Assembly: GCA_002304505.1 (NCBI GenBank)
Contig: NCEH01000059.1
Coordinates: 1 to 56,804 of the forward strand
Reading direction: 5' to 3'
Length of the DNA: 56,804 nt
Source: Rhizobiales bacterium 32-66-11
Lineage (GTDB): Bacteria > Pseudomonadota > Alphaproteobacteria > Rhizobiales > Xanthobacteraceae
The notes beneath the pieces are model-generated. The model saw only the letters and a program-made list of their open reading frames with translations, was not told where the DNA came from and made no database searches. The position numbers and the translations under genes were made by a program. Below, in pieces: positions 27,106 through 35,438 of the stretch (position 1 is the first letter of the stretch; every line of letters starts with the position of its first letter).

Positions 27106-27217
27106 GGTCCCGCCCTTTGCTGGTTGCGCGCGCTATAGCATTTCGCGCCCCGCCCCCGCACCGGGCTCGGCAGCGCCCGTCGCCCTTTTCACCGCGCCCG
27201 GCTGAAAATTAATTAAA

Positions 27218-27241
27218 TCGCATTTTTAATTATTGATGCGA
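27218..27241 (+). promoter_or_regulatory. candidate operator before the GntR-type gene
   Basis: TCGCAT and ATGCGA form an inverted repeat with a 12-bp AT-rich spacer (TTTTAATTATTG) in the most AT-rich part of this interval. Its position upstream of a GntR-family gene fits autoregulation. The arms are short. Confidence 0.35.
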
Positions 27242-27289
27242 AATTATGGAGCGGCTAGCCTTTCTCCGATCACGCTGGATGCCCCTGTC

Positions 27290-28078
27290 ATGACGCGCGC
27301 CGCGCCCATCGTTCGCCATTCGCTGCATGAAACCCTCGTGGCGCCCTTGCGGGACATGATCCTGCAAGGCGAGCTGAGGCCGGGCGAGAAAGTGCCGGAG
27401 GAGCAGCTGTGCGCGCATTTCGGCGTCTCCCGCACGCCCATCCGCGAAGCGCTGAAAGTGCTAGCGGCGGAAGGGGTGCTGCAAATCCTGCCGCATCGTG
27501 GCGCGATCGTCGCGCGCATCACCGAGGCGCAGGTGGAGGAGCTCTTCCCCATCATGGCGTCGCTGGAAGCGCTGGCCGGCACGCTCGCCTGTCGCAACGC
27601 CACCGACGCGCAGATCGCCCAGGTGCGGGCGCTGCATGACCAGATGATGGTCGATTTCCGGGCCGGAGACGAGCCCGCCTATCTCAAGCTGAACCGCCGG
27701 ATCCACGACGCCACGTTTGAGATGGCGGGCAATGCGACGCTCGCCTCCTTCTATCATCAGGTGCTCACCCGCATCCACGCGTGCCGCTTCGTGATGCGCA
27801 AGAGCCCCGAACATTGGCGGCAGGCGGTGACGGAACACGAGCAGATGATCGCGGCGCTGGAAGCGCGCGACGGGCCCGCCCTGTCCAAGCTGCTGGAAGA
27901 GCATGTGACCGGCACCACCGCCGGCATCGCCCGCGAATTCATCGCCAGCGAAAGTGCCGCCGAGGGCGCTGGGCGTCGCGAGCGAACGGGCGCGGCAGGC
28001 GCCCCAGGACCCGGCCCCGCGCTTCCCACCCCTGCCCGGCGTGCGGTCGGCCGACCGCGCAAAGTCCCCGCAGAATAA
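27290..28078 (+). CDS. GntR-family transcriptional regulator (FCD subfamily)
   Basis: An N-terminal winged helix (LVAPLRDMILQGELRPGEKV, then VSRTPIREALKVLAAEG) is followed by an all-helical FCD effector domain with metal-ligand-like residues (the NRRIHDATFEMAGN His and later EHEQMIAALEARD). I choose ATG 27290 (262 aa), because an ATG at 27236 would start inside the inverted repeat and add 18 non-conserved residues. The last ~45 residues are Ala/Gly/Pro-rich. It stands 78 bp upstream of a CoA-transferase/crotonase pair and is its likely regulator. Confidence 0.88.
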   Translation: MTRAAPIVRHSLHETLVAPLRDMILQGELRPGEKVPEEQLCAHFGVSRTPIREALKVLAAEGVLQILPHRGAIVARITEAQVEELFPIMASLEALAGTLACRNATDAQIAQVRALHDQMMVDFRAGDEPAYLKLNRRIHDATFEMAGNATLASFYHQVLTRIHACRFVMRKSPEHWRQAVTEHEQMIAALEARDGPALSKLLEEHVTGTTAGIAREFIASESAAEGAGRRERTGAAGAPGPGPALPTPARRAVGRPRKVPAE

Positions 28079-28155
28079 GACCAGACACCGTGCGCGCCGG
28101 CGCCATCGCGCGCGGCAAAACTCGTGATTAGTGATGAGAGGCCAGGAGACCCTTC

Positions 28156-29424
28156 ATGAGCGCACCCCCTCGTCCCGCCGCGCGGGACACCGCCGAACGC
28201 CCCGCGGTGGAGGCGCAGGCCGCGCGCCGTCATCTGCCGCTGGAAGGTGTGCGCGTGCTGGACGTCAGCCAGGTCATGGCCGGCCCCTATGCCAGCATGC
28301 TGCTGGGCGATCTCGGCGCCGACGTGATCAAGGTGGAGCCGCCGGGAACGGGCGATCAGACGCGCAGCGCCATGGGCTTCAAGATGAAGGGGCCCGACAG
28401 TATGGGCTTCCTCAACATGAACCGCAACAAACGCTCCATCGCCCTCAACCTGAAGAGCGATGCCGGGCGCGAACTCTTCTATAAGCTGGTCGAGACCGCC
28501 GACATTCTCATCGAGAATTATCGCCCCGGCGTGATGAAGAAGCTCAAGTGCGATTATGAGAGCCTCAAGGCGATCAACCCGCGCCTGGTCTATGCTTCCA
28601 TCTCCGGCTTCGGCCAGACGGGCCCCTGGGCGATGCGGCCAGGCTTTGACCTGATGGCGCAGGCCATGTCGGGCGTCATGAGCGTCACCGGCCATCCGGG
28701 CGGCCCGCCGGTGAAGGCGGGCGTGCCAGTGGCCGATATCGGCTGCGGCCTGTTTGCGGTCTATGCGGTGCTCGGCGCCTATATCGGCCGCACGCATACG
28801 GGCGAAGGGCAATATATCGACGCATCCCTGTTCGAGGCGGCCCTCGCCTTCTCGGTGTGGGACACCAGCGAATATTGGGGCACCGGCAAGGAGCCCACGC
28901 CGCTCGGCACCGCCAACCGCATGAGCGCGCCCTATCAGGCGGTGCGGTCCAAGGATGGCTATTTCGTCATGGGCGCCACCAATCAGAAGCTCTACCGCGC
29001 CCTGTGCGAAAATCTCGGCCGGCCCGACTTGATCGACGATCCACGGTTCCACGACATTTCGGCCCGGCTCGCCAATCGCGAGGCGCTGATCGAGGAATTG
29101 GAGACAGTGTTCGTCACCCGCACCTCGGAGGACTGGGTGGAAAGCCTGCTGGCGGTGGGCATTCCCGCCGGCCCCATGTATTCCTATCCCCAGGCCTTCG
29201 AGAGCGCCCACGGGCAGCATCGCAACATGCGCATGGACGTGCCCCACCCCATCGAGGGCACGGTCCCCAACATCGGCTTTGCCGTGAAGCTCCAGGGCAC
29301 CCCGCAGCAGGTGCGGCTGCATCCCCCACTGCTTGGCGAGCACACTGAGGCTATTCTCGGTGAATTGGGCGTGGTCGGCGCAGCCGTGGACGCCCTGCGC
29401 ACCGGAGGAGCCTTCGCGCCATGA
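28156..29424 (+). CDS. CaiB/BaiF-family (class III) CoA transferase
   Basis: CAGGAGA 6 nt upstream sets the start; 422 aa. Class III features are VLDVSQVMAGPYASMLLGDL with GADVIKVEPPGTGDQTR, NRNKRSIALNLKS, the catalytic Asp region in VADIGCGLFAVYAVLGA, and HPIEGTVPNIGF near the C-terminus. It moves CoA between carboxylic acids, probably from succinyl- or acetyl-CoA to an imported acid. Its stop overlaps the crotonase start (ATGA), so a two-step acid activation and hydration is likely. The substrate is unknown. Confidence 0.92.
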   Translation: MSAPPRPAARDTAERPAVEAQAARRHLPLEGVRVLDVSQVMAGPYASMLLGDLGADVIKVEPPGTGDQTRSAMGFKMKGPDSMGFLNMNRNKRSIALNLKSDAGRELFYKLVETADILIENYRPGVMKKLKCDYESLKAINPRLVYASISGFGQTGPWAMRPGFDLMAQAMSGVMSVTGHPGGPPVKAGVPVADIGCGLFAVYAVLGAYIGRTHTGEGQYIDASLFEAALAFSVWDTSEYWGTGKEPTPLGTANRMSAPYQAVRSKDGYFVMGATNQKLYRALCENLGRPDLIDDPRFHDISARLANREALIEELETVFVTRTSEDWVESLLAVGIPAGPMYSYPQAFESAHGQHRNMRMDVPHPIEGTVPNIGFAVKLQGTPQQVRLHPPLLGEHTEAILGELGVVGAAVDALRTGGAFAP

Positions 29425-30230
29425 ACGATACCCTGACCGCCGCGGCCACGTCCGCGGGCGATACTGGCACCGTGCGGCTGGAGATCGCCGGGCCGATCGC
29501 CCGTCTCACCTTCGACCGGCCCCGCGCGCACAACGCCATGACCTGGCACATGTATGAGGAGATGGCGCAGGCATGCGCCCTGCTCGCCACCAAGGCCGAT
29601 ACGGTGCGCGTGGCCGTGCTGCGCGGTGCCGGCGGCAAGGCCTTCGTGGCCGGCACGTCGATCGATCAGTTCCGCGCCTTCGTCGACGGCGAAGACGGCA
29701 TCGCCTATGAGGCGAAGGTGGAGGGCTTCATCGGCGCGCTGGAGCGCCTGCCCATGCCCACCGTCGCCGTCGTCGAAGGTCTTGCGGTGGGCGGTGGCAT
29801 GGTGATTTGCAACGTCTGCGATTTCCGCGTGGCGACACCGGGCGCACGGTTCGGCATACCCATCGCCCGCACGCTGGGAAACTGCCTTTCGGCGGCGAAC
29901 CTGCGCCGCCTCACCCAGACGCTGGGCCTGCCCGTTGTGAAGCGCATGCTGCTGGCGGCAGAGCTGATGCCGGCCGAAAGCCTGCCGGCCGGCTATGTGA
30001 GCGTGGTCGCGCCCGAGGCGCTGGACGCTCATGTGAACGCGATGTGCACGCGCATCGCGTCCCAGGCGCCCGTCACCATGCGCGTGACTAAGGAAGCCTT
30101 GCGCCGCCTCGGCGACGATCTCGACCCGGAGGACGGCGACCTGGTCCGTGCCGCCTATGGCAGCGCCGATTTCCAGGAGGGCGTTGACGCCTTCACCTCC
30201 AAGCGCCCACCGGTCTGGCGCGGCGTGTAG
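29421..30230 (+). CDS. enoyl-CoA hydratase/isomerase (crotonase family)
   Basis: The 269-residue crotonase-fold protein has the oxyanion segments (GGKAFVAGTSIDQF and VEGLAVGGGMVIC) and then CDFRVATPGARFGIPIARTLGNCLS. At the usual catalytic Glu positions it has non-canonical residues (the position after GGGM and the R-F-G-I-P segment), so hydratase, isomerase or hydrolase activity cannot be decided. It is translationally coupled to the CoA transferase and followed by a terminator. Confidence 0.88.
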   Translation: MNDTLTAAATSAGDTGTVRLEIAGPIARLTFDRPRAHNAMTWHMYEEMAQACALLATKADTVRVAVLRGAGGKAFVAGTSIDQFRAFVDGEDGIAYEAKVEGFIGALERLPMPTVAVVEGLAVGGGMVICNVCDFRVATPGARFGIPIARTLGNCLSAANLRRLTQTLGLPVVKRMLLAAELMPAESLPAGYVSVVAPEALDAHVNAMCTRIASQAPVTMRVTKEALRRLGDDLDPEDGDLVRAAYGSADFQEGVDAFTSKRPPVWRGV

Positions 30231-30263
30231 CCACCGCGCGACGTTCTTGAAATCGAAAATAAA

Positions 30264-30295
30264 CATGCCCGGCGGTTCGCCGGGCATGCGTTTTT
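30264..30295 (+). terminator. rho-independent terminator after the crotonase gene
   Basis: CATGCCCGGCG pairs perfectly with CGCCGGGCATG (11 bp, 3-nt loop), followed by CG and TTTTT. It ends the GntR/CoA-transferase/crotonase transcription unit and faces the convergent amidohydrolase gene. Confidence 0.9.
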
Positions 30296-30308
30296 CGGAG
30301 GGCGCCGC

Positions 30309-31421
30309 TTAGCGCAGGACGTCGAGCGCGGCCGCCGGCGTTTCGATGGAGAAAGTCTTCATCGCCTTGGCGTCGAGATCGGCCTTCGTCAGGTCGAGCA
30401 CCTGCGTCTGGCTGTTCTGGTAGGTACGCAAATAGAAGCGCTTCGTCTTCAGATCAGAGACGGCGCTCCATTCCGTGGTCTCCACCCCGGCGACGCCGCC
30501 GCCGGCCTGGCTGTCCGCCGCCGTGCGCACAACACCCGGCGCGATATCGAACGTATTCAGCAGGTGGAACGCAAGATCCACGGCATCCGAACTCTTGGCG
30601 AGCGGAGGCGCCGCGCGGCTATATTGGAACGCCCGCACGAAGCGCGACGGCGAGGATACGTCCCCCGGCAGGCCCACCGCGCCCGACCCGGTGCTCGGCG
30701 GTGCGATCGTCAGGCCGCCGATGGTGATCGGCTTAGGATCATAAGCCGAGAGGTTCAGATAATTGCCGAGATTGGCGATGTGCCATTCGAAGCGCGGCGC
30801 ATTGGTGAGCACGCCGGTCGGGTTGTCGTGCATGTGAAGCACGCCGCCGATATATTCGATGACCAGGCTTTTCCCGCCGACATCGTGCAGCGTCACATGC
30901 AGCGGCGCCGGCATTTTCAGCACCGATTGCAGAGCCTTGTTGACCTTGATCTTGGGCAGCGCAACCTTGACTTCCTCCACCGTGGCAAAATTCGTCAGCA
31001 GATAGAGCAGCAGTTCATAGGACGCGATCGAAGTCTTGGCATCGGCCGGCGCAACCTCCTGATAATCGGCAAGTCCCGGCAGATAGAGCATGCCGCCGGC
31101 AAGGCCCGCCTCGTTGAGGCCGTCCACCAGGACCGGCAAGCCGAGCCCGTTGAGGCCGACGGCGCCATATTTCGTGGTCCACGGCAGGCCCGCATTGGCG
31201 GTCCCGTCCGGCGCGGTGCCCGCGAGGGCGAGCTTGCGCGGCACCACCATGAATTGCGATTGCATGGGCAGGCCGAATTCCATGGTGCGCCCATAGACGA
31301 AACCACCGTCATTGGAATGCAGCAGGAAAGATGTGCAGGCATTCGCCTGCTGTATCGGCAGCACCACCGCCGCCATCAGGGCAAATGCGGCGGCCGTCGA
31401 CCGGGTGAGGCGGGAAAGCAT
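30309..31421 (-). CDS. exported linear amide C-N hydrolase (choloylglycine/penicillin V acylase family)
   Basis: GGAGG 5 nt upstream sets the ATG at 31421 (370 aa). A signal peptide (AAAFALMAAVVLPIQQANA) is cleaved just before Cys29 in ACTSFLL, exposing an N-terminal nucleophile Cys as in Ntn hydrolases. Other marks are GRTMEFG, GLNEAGLAGGMLYL, VTLHDVGGKSLVIEYI, GVLTNAPRFEWH. Family members cleave bile-salt amides, penicillin V or acyl-homoserine lactones in the periplasm. A second, cytosolic homologue is encoded at 55333-56343. Confidence 0.9.
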   Translation of the reverse strand: MLSRLTRSTAAAFALMAAVVLPIQQANACTSFLLHSNDGGFVYGRTMEFGLPMQSQFMVVPRKLALAGTAPDGTANAGLPWTTKYGAVGLNGLGLPVLVDGLNEAGLAGGMLYLPGLADYQEVAPADAKTSIASYELLLYLLTNFATVEEVKVALPKIKVNKALQSVLKMPAPLHVTLHDVGGKSLVIEYIGGVLHMHDNPTGVLTNAPRFEWHIANLGNYLNLSAYDPKPITIGGLTIAPPSTGSGAVGLPGDVSSPSRFVRAFQYSRAAPPLAKSSDAVDLAFHLLNTFDIAPGVVRTAADSQAGGGVAGVETTEWSAVSDLKTKRFYLRTYQNSQTQVLDLTKADLDAKAMKTFSIETPAAALDVLR

Positions 31422-31938
31422 GTGGAGCCTCCTTGGCGCGGCCGACTGGCCGCTATCGGAGCATAAGCGTCGTCATTGTTGCTGCCCAGGGGACAAGGAA
31501 TGCTAATTCTTGCGGGGTCCTGAAGGTCAGAAATGTTTGGAAACGGGCGGCACGGTGATTCTCTTTTCGGCATCGCGCCGGCTTCACATTTACGTTTGGT
31601 CAATCGTATTGATACAGAGATGCCGCAGAATTCGATGACCGGAACGCGCGAAGATCAACGTTGAATGGTAGATTGACACCCGTTTCTGCGATGCGCATAT
31701 CCTGACGCAATCCGCCCTCGCTCCCGCTTCCGACGCCCGCGATCGGGACGGGGAAATATCGACGGCATAAAGGGTTGCGGCTAGACCGTCGGGAGCGGAA
31801 ACACGAAGATTACCTCACGCAAAGTCTCCGCCAACGGGCCTTCCACCTGTGTCTTCGCGGCACCGGGAGACCCGCTTCTCTTCCGGGGAGCATGCATGAT
31901 TCATGCGTTGCCATTTTAACGCGAAAAACGAGCAAGAC
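31422..31938. other. long gene-free region upstream of mucR
   Basis: A 575-bp interval without a credible gene separates the divergent amidohydrolase and mucR genes. It is AT-richer than its surroundings in patches (31560-31680, 31890-31996), as expected for MucR-bound DNA. TTGACA at 31673 with a 17-bp spacer to CATATC at 31696 is a possible promoter of an unannotated rightward transcript. Confidence 0.45.
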
Positions 31939-31967
31939 TTGCGGTTGTCAATGAGATGAGGCAATAA
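31939..31967 (+). promoter_or_regulatory. candidate mucR promoter
   Basis: TTGCGG, a 17-bp spacer and CAATAA predict a start near 31974, leaving a leader of about 23 nt with AAGGA before the TTG start codon. The hexamers are partial matches. Confidence 0.4.
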
Positions 31968-31996
31968 AGCATCACTCAAGAATAAGGACGACTTCA

Positions 31997-32479
31997 TTGA
32001 CCGACGAATCCAACCCCGCCTTGAATGCAATATATGTGGAGCTCGCTGCAGAGATCGTCGCGGCCTACGTCAGCAATAATTCGGTGGCGGCAAGCGAGAT
32101 CGCGAGCCTGATCGAAACCGTCCACACCTCCATCTCCAACCTCACGCAGACCGCCAAGGAACCGGAAGTGGTGCCGCTGACTCCCGCGGTCAGCGTCCGG
32201 AAATCGGTGACGCCCGATTACATCATCTGCCTGGAAGACGGAAAGCAGTTCAAGTCGCTGAAGCGCCACCTGCGCACGCGTTACGACCTGACCCCCGAAG
32301 AGTACCGCGCGAAGTGGGGCCTGCCGAGCGACTATCCCATGGTTGCTCCGAACTATGCTGCCGCCCGTTCCGAACTGGCCAAGGCCTCCGGCCTCGGCCA
32401 GCTGCGCAAGACCGCCGCTGCCGCCCCCGTGGCCGCCAAGCCGGCTGCCAAGCGCCGCGCCCCGGCCAAGAAGAGCTGA
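31997..32479 (+). CDS. mucR: Ros/MucR-family transcriptional regulator
   Basis: It starts with TTG, 8 nt after AAGGA (160 aa). The N-terminal half (AIYVELAAEIVAAYVSNNSV) is the oligomerisation domain, and the DNA-binding domain has YIICLEDGKQFKSLKRHL and LTPEEYRAKWGLPSDYPM. The zinc ligand positions read C78-x2-D81-x9-H91-x4-Y96 in place of C-C-H-H, so it may bind zinc weakly or not at all. A Lys/Ala-rich tail follows. MucR proteins are H-NS-like silencers of surface, motility and host-interaction genes in this order and often control their own promoter. A strong terminator follows. Confidence 0.92.
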   Translation: MTDESNPALNAIYVELAAEIVAAYVSNNSVAASEIASLIETVHTSISNLTQTAKEPEVVPLTPAVSVRKSVTPDYIICLEDGKQFKSLKRHLRTRYDLTPEEYRAKWGLPSDYPMVAPNYAAARSELAKASGLGQLRKTAAAAPVAAKPAAKRRAPAKKS

Positions 32480-32496
32480 AGTCGAATCCCTGAAAA

Positions 32497-32531
32497 GGCG
32501 GCGCGGGCGTCACAGCCCGCGCCGCCTTTTT
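32497..32531 (+). terminator. rho-independent terminator after mucR
   Basis: GGCGGCGCGGGC pairs perfectly with GCCCGCGCCGCC (12 bp, 6-nt loop), followed by TTTTT and ATTT. Confidence 0.92.
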
Positions 32532-32693
32532 ATTTGCCCGGCCCGCATTGCGCAATCCAGGTCCGCAATTTTTGAACCGCCGCGCTGTTTATACTGACTC
32601 CAAATAAAGCTGCGAAATTCTCCGACCGGGATCAGCCCCCCGCTCCCCGCGGCGCACGATGCCCGGCATTCTCACGTCCGCACCGGATCGTCT

Positions 32694-32972
32694 TCACCGG
32701 ACCGTCTGCACCGGATCGTCACGCAGCGGCGCGGGATCATCCACCGGCTCGGGATCGGGGAAAGGATCGCGTCGAGGCTCACGGCGCGGATCATCGTCCG
32801 GCAAGGGCGGCAGATCCGGTCCGGGCTCGGGCACATCCTCGGGATCGCCGATGGGATCGATGGGCGGGCCGGGAGGCCGTGGCGGCCGGCTCGGATCTGG
32901 CGTGCCGGGGAACGGCCCTGCGTGTGAGCCGGAGCCGCGCAGCGGTGCCGGAACGTGCTCCAGGGGATGCAT
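32694..32972 (-). CDS. small Pro/Asp-rich protein, hypothetical
   Basis: GGAAGG lies 7 nt before the ATG at 32972. The 92-residue product starts MHPLEHVPAPLRG and is then almost entirely Pro, Asp, Arg and Gly with repeated DP/PDP units (PIDPIGDPEDVPEPGPDL and PFPDPEPVDDPAPL). There is no signal peptide or membrane helix. Short unstructured Pro/Asp-rich proteins of this style occur across Hyphomicrobiales with no known function. The coding assignment rests on the ribosome site and composition. Confidence 0.5.
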   Translation of the reverse strand: MHPLEHVPAPLRGSGSHAGPFPGTPDPSRPPRPPGPPIDPIGDPEDVPEPGPDLPPLPDDDPRREPRRDPFPDPEPVDDPAPLRDDPVQTVR

Positions 32973-33080
32973 GGAATGTCCTTCCGCGTCTTGACCGGAA
33001 GAAACCCGTGCCGCGCGCTTGCGGTTCCCCTTCCGGCCGCGCCGGCGCGATGGGGCAAAGCGACAGTGAAGAGGATGCTG

Positions 33081-33116
33081 AAAAGAAAAGTGCCGGACCT
33101 CGTGAGAGGCCCGGCA
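33081..33116 (-). terminator. leftward terminator downstream of lysR
   Basis: On the minus strand TGCCGGGCCTC/GAGGTCCGGCA (one mismatch, 4-nt loop) is followed by CTTTTCTTTT. It lies 190 nt past the lysR stop; the rest of the interval 32973-33306 holds a small GTCAGG/CCTGAC hairpin at 33238-33255 and no credible gene. A small RNA ending here is possible. Confidence 0.6.
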
Positions 33117-33306
33117 AGTATCGCCGCAGAGCGGCGAACCTTCCAGAGGGGAACAGCTGCTGCACCGCACAGGATGCAAGCAGTGCAAGGACAAATTGCC
33201 CCTTCCTTGGGCAGATTGCAATGCAAAATGATCGCATGTCAGGCATGTTCCTGACGCTTGGCTAATGCGCGCCCACGCCGCGTGCACAGGCCGAAAGCGT
33301 CACAAA

Positions 33307-34197
33307 TCAGTAACTCCAGCGCTGCGCCTTGGAGATCAGGAAGTCGCGGAACACCTGGATGCGGGCCACCGAGCGCATTTCTTGGGCATAGGTGAAATAA
33401 GCCTCAAGTTGAGGCGTTTCGCGATCGGTGAACAATTGCACCAGCGAGGTGGAATCGTCCGAGAGATAATCCGGCAAGGTGCCGATGCCCACGCCGCGCT
33501 CCACCGCCCGCTTCAGGCCCAGGACGCTATTAACTTCGAACGCCGGCACGCGCGGCGCACCGCCCTCGCGCCCGGCATGCTCAAGCCAGTTCAAGCCCTG
33601 GAAATAGCTCGGGATCGGGCCGCCCAGCAGCAGGATGCGATGCTTGTCCAGCTCGTCCAGAGTGCGCGGATGGCCGTGGCGCTTGAGATAATCCGCCGAG
33701 GCATAGGCATGGAAATGCACGGTGAACAGTTTGCGCTGCACCAGATCCGGCTGCACCGGCTGGCGCATGCGGATCGCGACATCGGCCTCGCGCATGGCGA
33801 GGTCCAACTCCTCGTCGGTGAGGATGAGCTGGATCCGGATGTCGGGATAGAGATCGACGAACTCGCCCACCCGCGCGGTCAGCCAATGGGTGCCGAGGCC
33901 GACCGTGGTGGTCACCCGAAGGTCGCCATTGGGCTTTTCCCGGCTGTCGGTGAGTTGCGCGCGCGCCGATTCCAGCTTGAGAAACACCTCGTGCGCGGTG
34001 CGATAGAGCAGTTCGCCCTGCTCGGTGAGAATGAGGCCGCGCGCATGGCGGTGGAACAGGGGAACTTTCAGTTCCTGTTCCAGCGCCGAGACCTGCCGGC
34101 TCACGGCGGATTGGGACAAACCGAGGGTCTCACCCGCATGGGTGAAGGAGCCCGCTTCGGCAGCGACGTGGAAAACCTTAAGCTTGTCCCAGTCCAT
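33307..34197 (-). CDS. LysR-family transcriptional regulator
   Basis: The 296-residue protein has the LysR winged helix at residues 1-60 (LKVFHVAAEAGSFTHAGETL, LSQSAVSRQVSALEQEL) and a periplasmic-binding-like effector domain starting near NGDLRVTTTVGLG. It follows trxB by 18 bp in the same direction, so the two are probably cotranscribed. LysR next to trxB is a conserved arrangement in this order; the inducer and targets are unknown. Confidence 0.9.
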   Translation of the reverse strand: MDWDKLKVFHVAAEAGSFTHAGETLGLSQSAVSRQVSALEQELKVPLFHRHARGLILTEQGELLYRTAHEVFLKLESARAQLTDSREKPNGDLRVTTTVGLGTHWLTARVGEFVDLYPDIRIQLILTDEELDLAMREADVAIRMRQPVQPDLVQRKLFTVHFHAYASADYLKRHGHPRTLDELDKHRILLLGGPIPSYFQGLNWLEHAGREGGAPRVPAFEVNSVLGLKRAVERGVGIGTLPDYLSDDSTSLVQLFTDRETPQLEAYFTYAQEMRSVARIQVFRDFLISKAQRWSY

Positions 34198-34215
34198 GCT
34201 TGCGCCCTTACGCTG

Positions 34216-35190
34216 CTACTCTGCCGCCGCCGAGACCTCGTTGAGCGCAAGGAAGCGCTCCGCTTCCAGGGCCGCCATGCAGCCGCGCCCGGCGGCCGTC
34301 ACCGCCTGGCGATAAATGTCGTCCGCGACATCGCCCGCGGCATAGACACCGGGCACGGAGGTCGCGGTGGAATCGGGAGCGGTCCACACATAGCCGCTGT
34401 CCTTCAGCTTCACCTGCCCCTCCACGAGACCGGTGGCCGGCGCATGGCCGATGGCGATGAACACGCCGTCGGTGCGCAATTCTGCGACCTTGTCGGTGTG
34501 CACGTCGCGCAGCTTCACCGCCGTGACGCGGGAGGGATCCTCCTCCCCCACGATCTCTTCGAGGGCGGCGTTCCACACCACATTCACCTTGGGATGGGCG
34601 AACAGGCGATCCTGGAGGATGCGCTCGGCCCGCAGCCGGTCCCGGCGATGCACCAGGGTGACCTTGGAGGCGAAATTGGTGAGGAAGAGCGCCTCTTCCA
34701 CGGCCGTATTGCCGCCGCCGACCACCACCACTTCCTTGCCGCGATAGAAAAAGCCGTCGCAGGTGGCGCAGGCGGACACGCCGAGGCCGCGATAGGTCTC
34801 CTCCGACGCGATGCCGAGCCAGCGCGCCTGCGCGCCGGTGGCGAGGATCACCGTCTCGGCCGCATAGACTGCGCCCGACTCGGTCACGAGGCGGAACGGG
34901 CGGTGCGACAGATCGAGGCTGGAGACGTGGTCGGAAACGATTCGCGTGCCGACGTGCTCGGCCTGGGCGCGCATCTGATCCATCAGCCAGGGACCCTGGA
35001 TGACGTCGGCGAAGCCCGGATAATTTTCCACGTCGGTGGTGATGGTGAGCTGGCCGCCGGGCTGGATGCCCTCGATGAGAACGGGTTCCAGCATGGCGCG
35101 GGCGGCATAGATGGCAGCGGTATATCCAGCGGGGCCGGATCCGATGATCACGACCTTTACATGCTGGGCGGATGCGTGGTGAGCAGGCAT
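34216..35190 (-). CDS. trxB: thioredoxin-disulfide reductase
   Basis: I use the ATG at 35190 (324 aa), just before the FAD dinucleotide fold VVIIGSGPAGYTAAIYAARA; a longer frame would add 41 non-conserved residues. The redox centre is CATC (Cys141, Cys144), the NADPH fold is VVVVGGGNTAVEEALFL, and the FAD-binding GVYAAGDVADD lies near the C-terminus. It reduces thioredoxin with NADPH in the cytoplasm. It is divergent from lrp, with an AT-rich palindrome between them. Confidence 0.95.
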   Translation of the reverse strand: MPAHHASAQHVKVVIIGSGPAGYTAAIYAARAMLEPVLIEGIQPGGQLTITTDVENYPGFADVIQGPWLMDQMRAQAEHVGTRIVSDHVSSLDLSHRPFRLVTESGAVYAAETVILATGAQARWLGIASEETYRGLGVSACATCDGFFYRGKEVVVVGGGNTAVEEALFLTNFASKVTLVHRRDRLRAERILQDRLFAHPKVNVVWNAALEEIVGEEDPSRVTAVKLRDVHTDKVAELRTDGVFIAIGHAPATGLVEGQVKLKDSGYVWTAPDSTATSVPGVYAAGDVADDIYRQAVTAAGRGCMAALEAERFLALNEVSAAAE

Positions 35191-35365
35191 GGCAACCTCG
35201 AACCGGAGCAGTCTCCCCGCTTGCGAGGGCTGCAAGGGCCGAGACCGCCTCTCTCCGCGCCTTCCCTGGCGCGAGCTATGCGTGAATGTAGGGACAGCCG
35301 CGCTGTCCCACAAGGCACTGCCTGCACCCGAATAGGGTTCAGGATGGATGTCCCCAGCCGACTGG

Positions 35366-35380
35366 CGAAATATTATTTCG
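35366..35380 (+). promoter_or_regulatory. 15-bp palindrome, candidate Lrp-type operator
   Basis: CGAAAT-ATT-ATTTCG is a perfect 15-bp palindrome with an AT-rich centre. It agrees with the Lrp box YAGHAWATTWTDCTR at 11 of 15 positions, and lies 58 bp before the lrp start codon in the trxB-lrp intergenic region, which fits autoregulation. Confidence 0.5.
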
Positions 35381-35438
35381 TTGCGTGCCGACGCGGCTAC
35401 ACTAAGGTGCGGCGCAAACGCCCCGAAGGAGTGATCCC

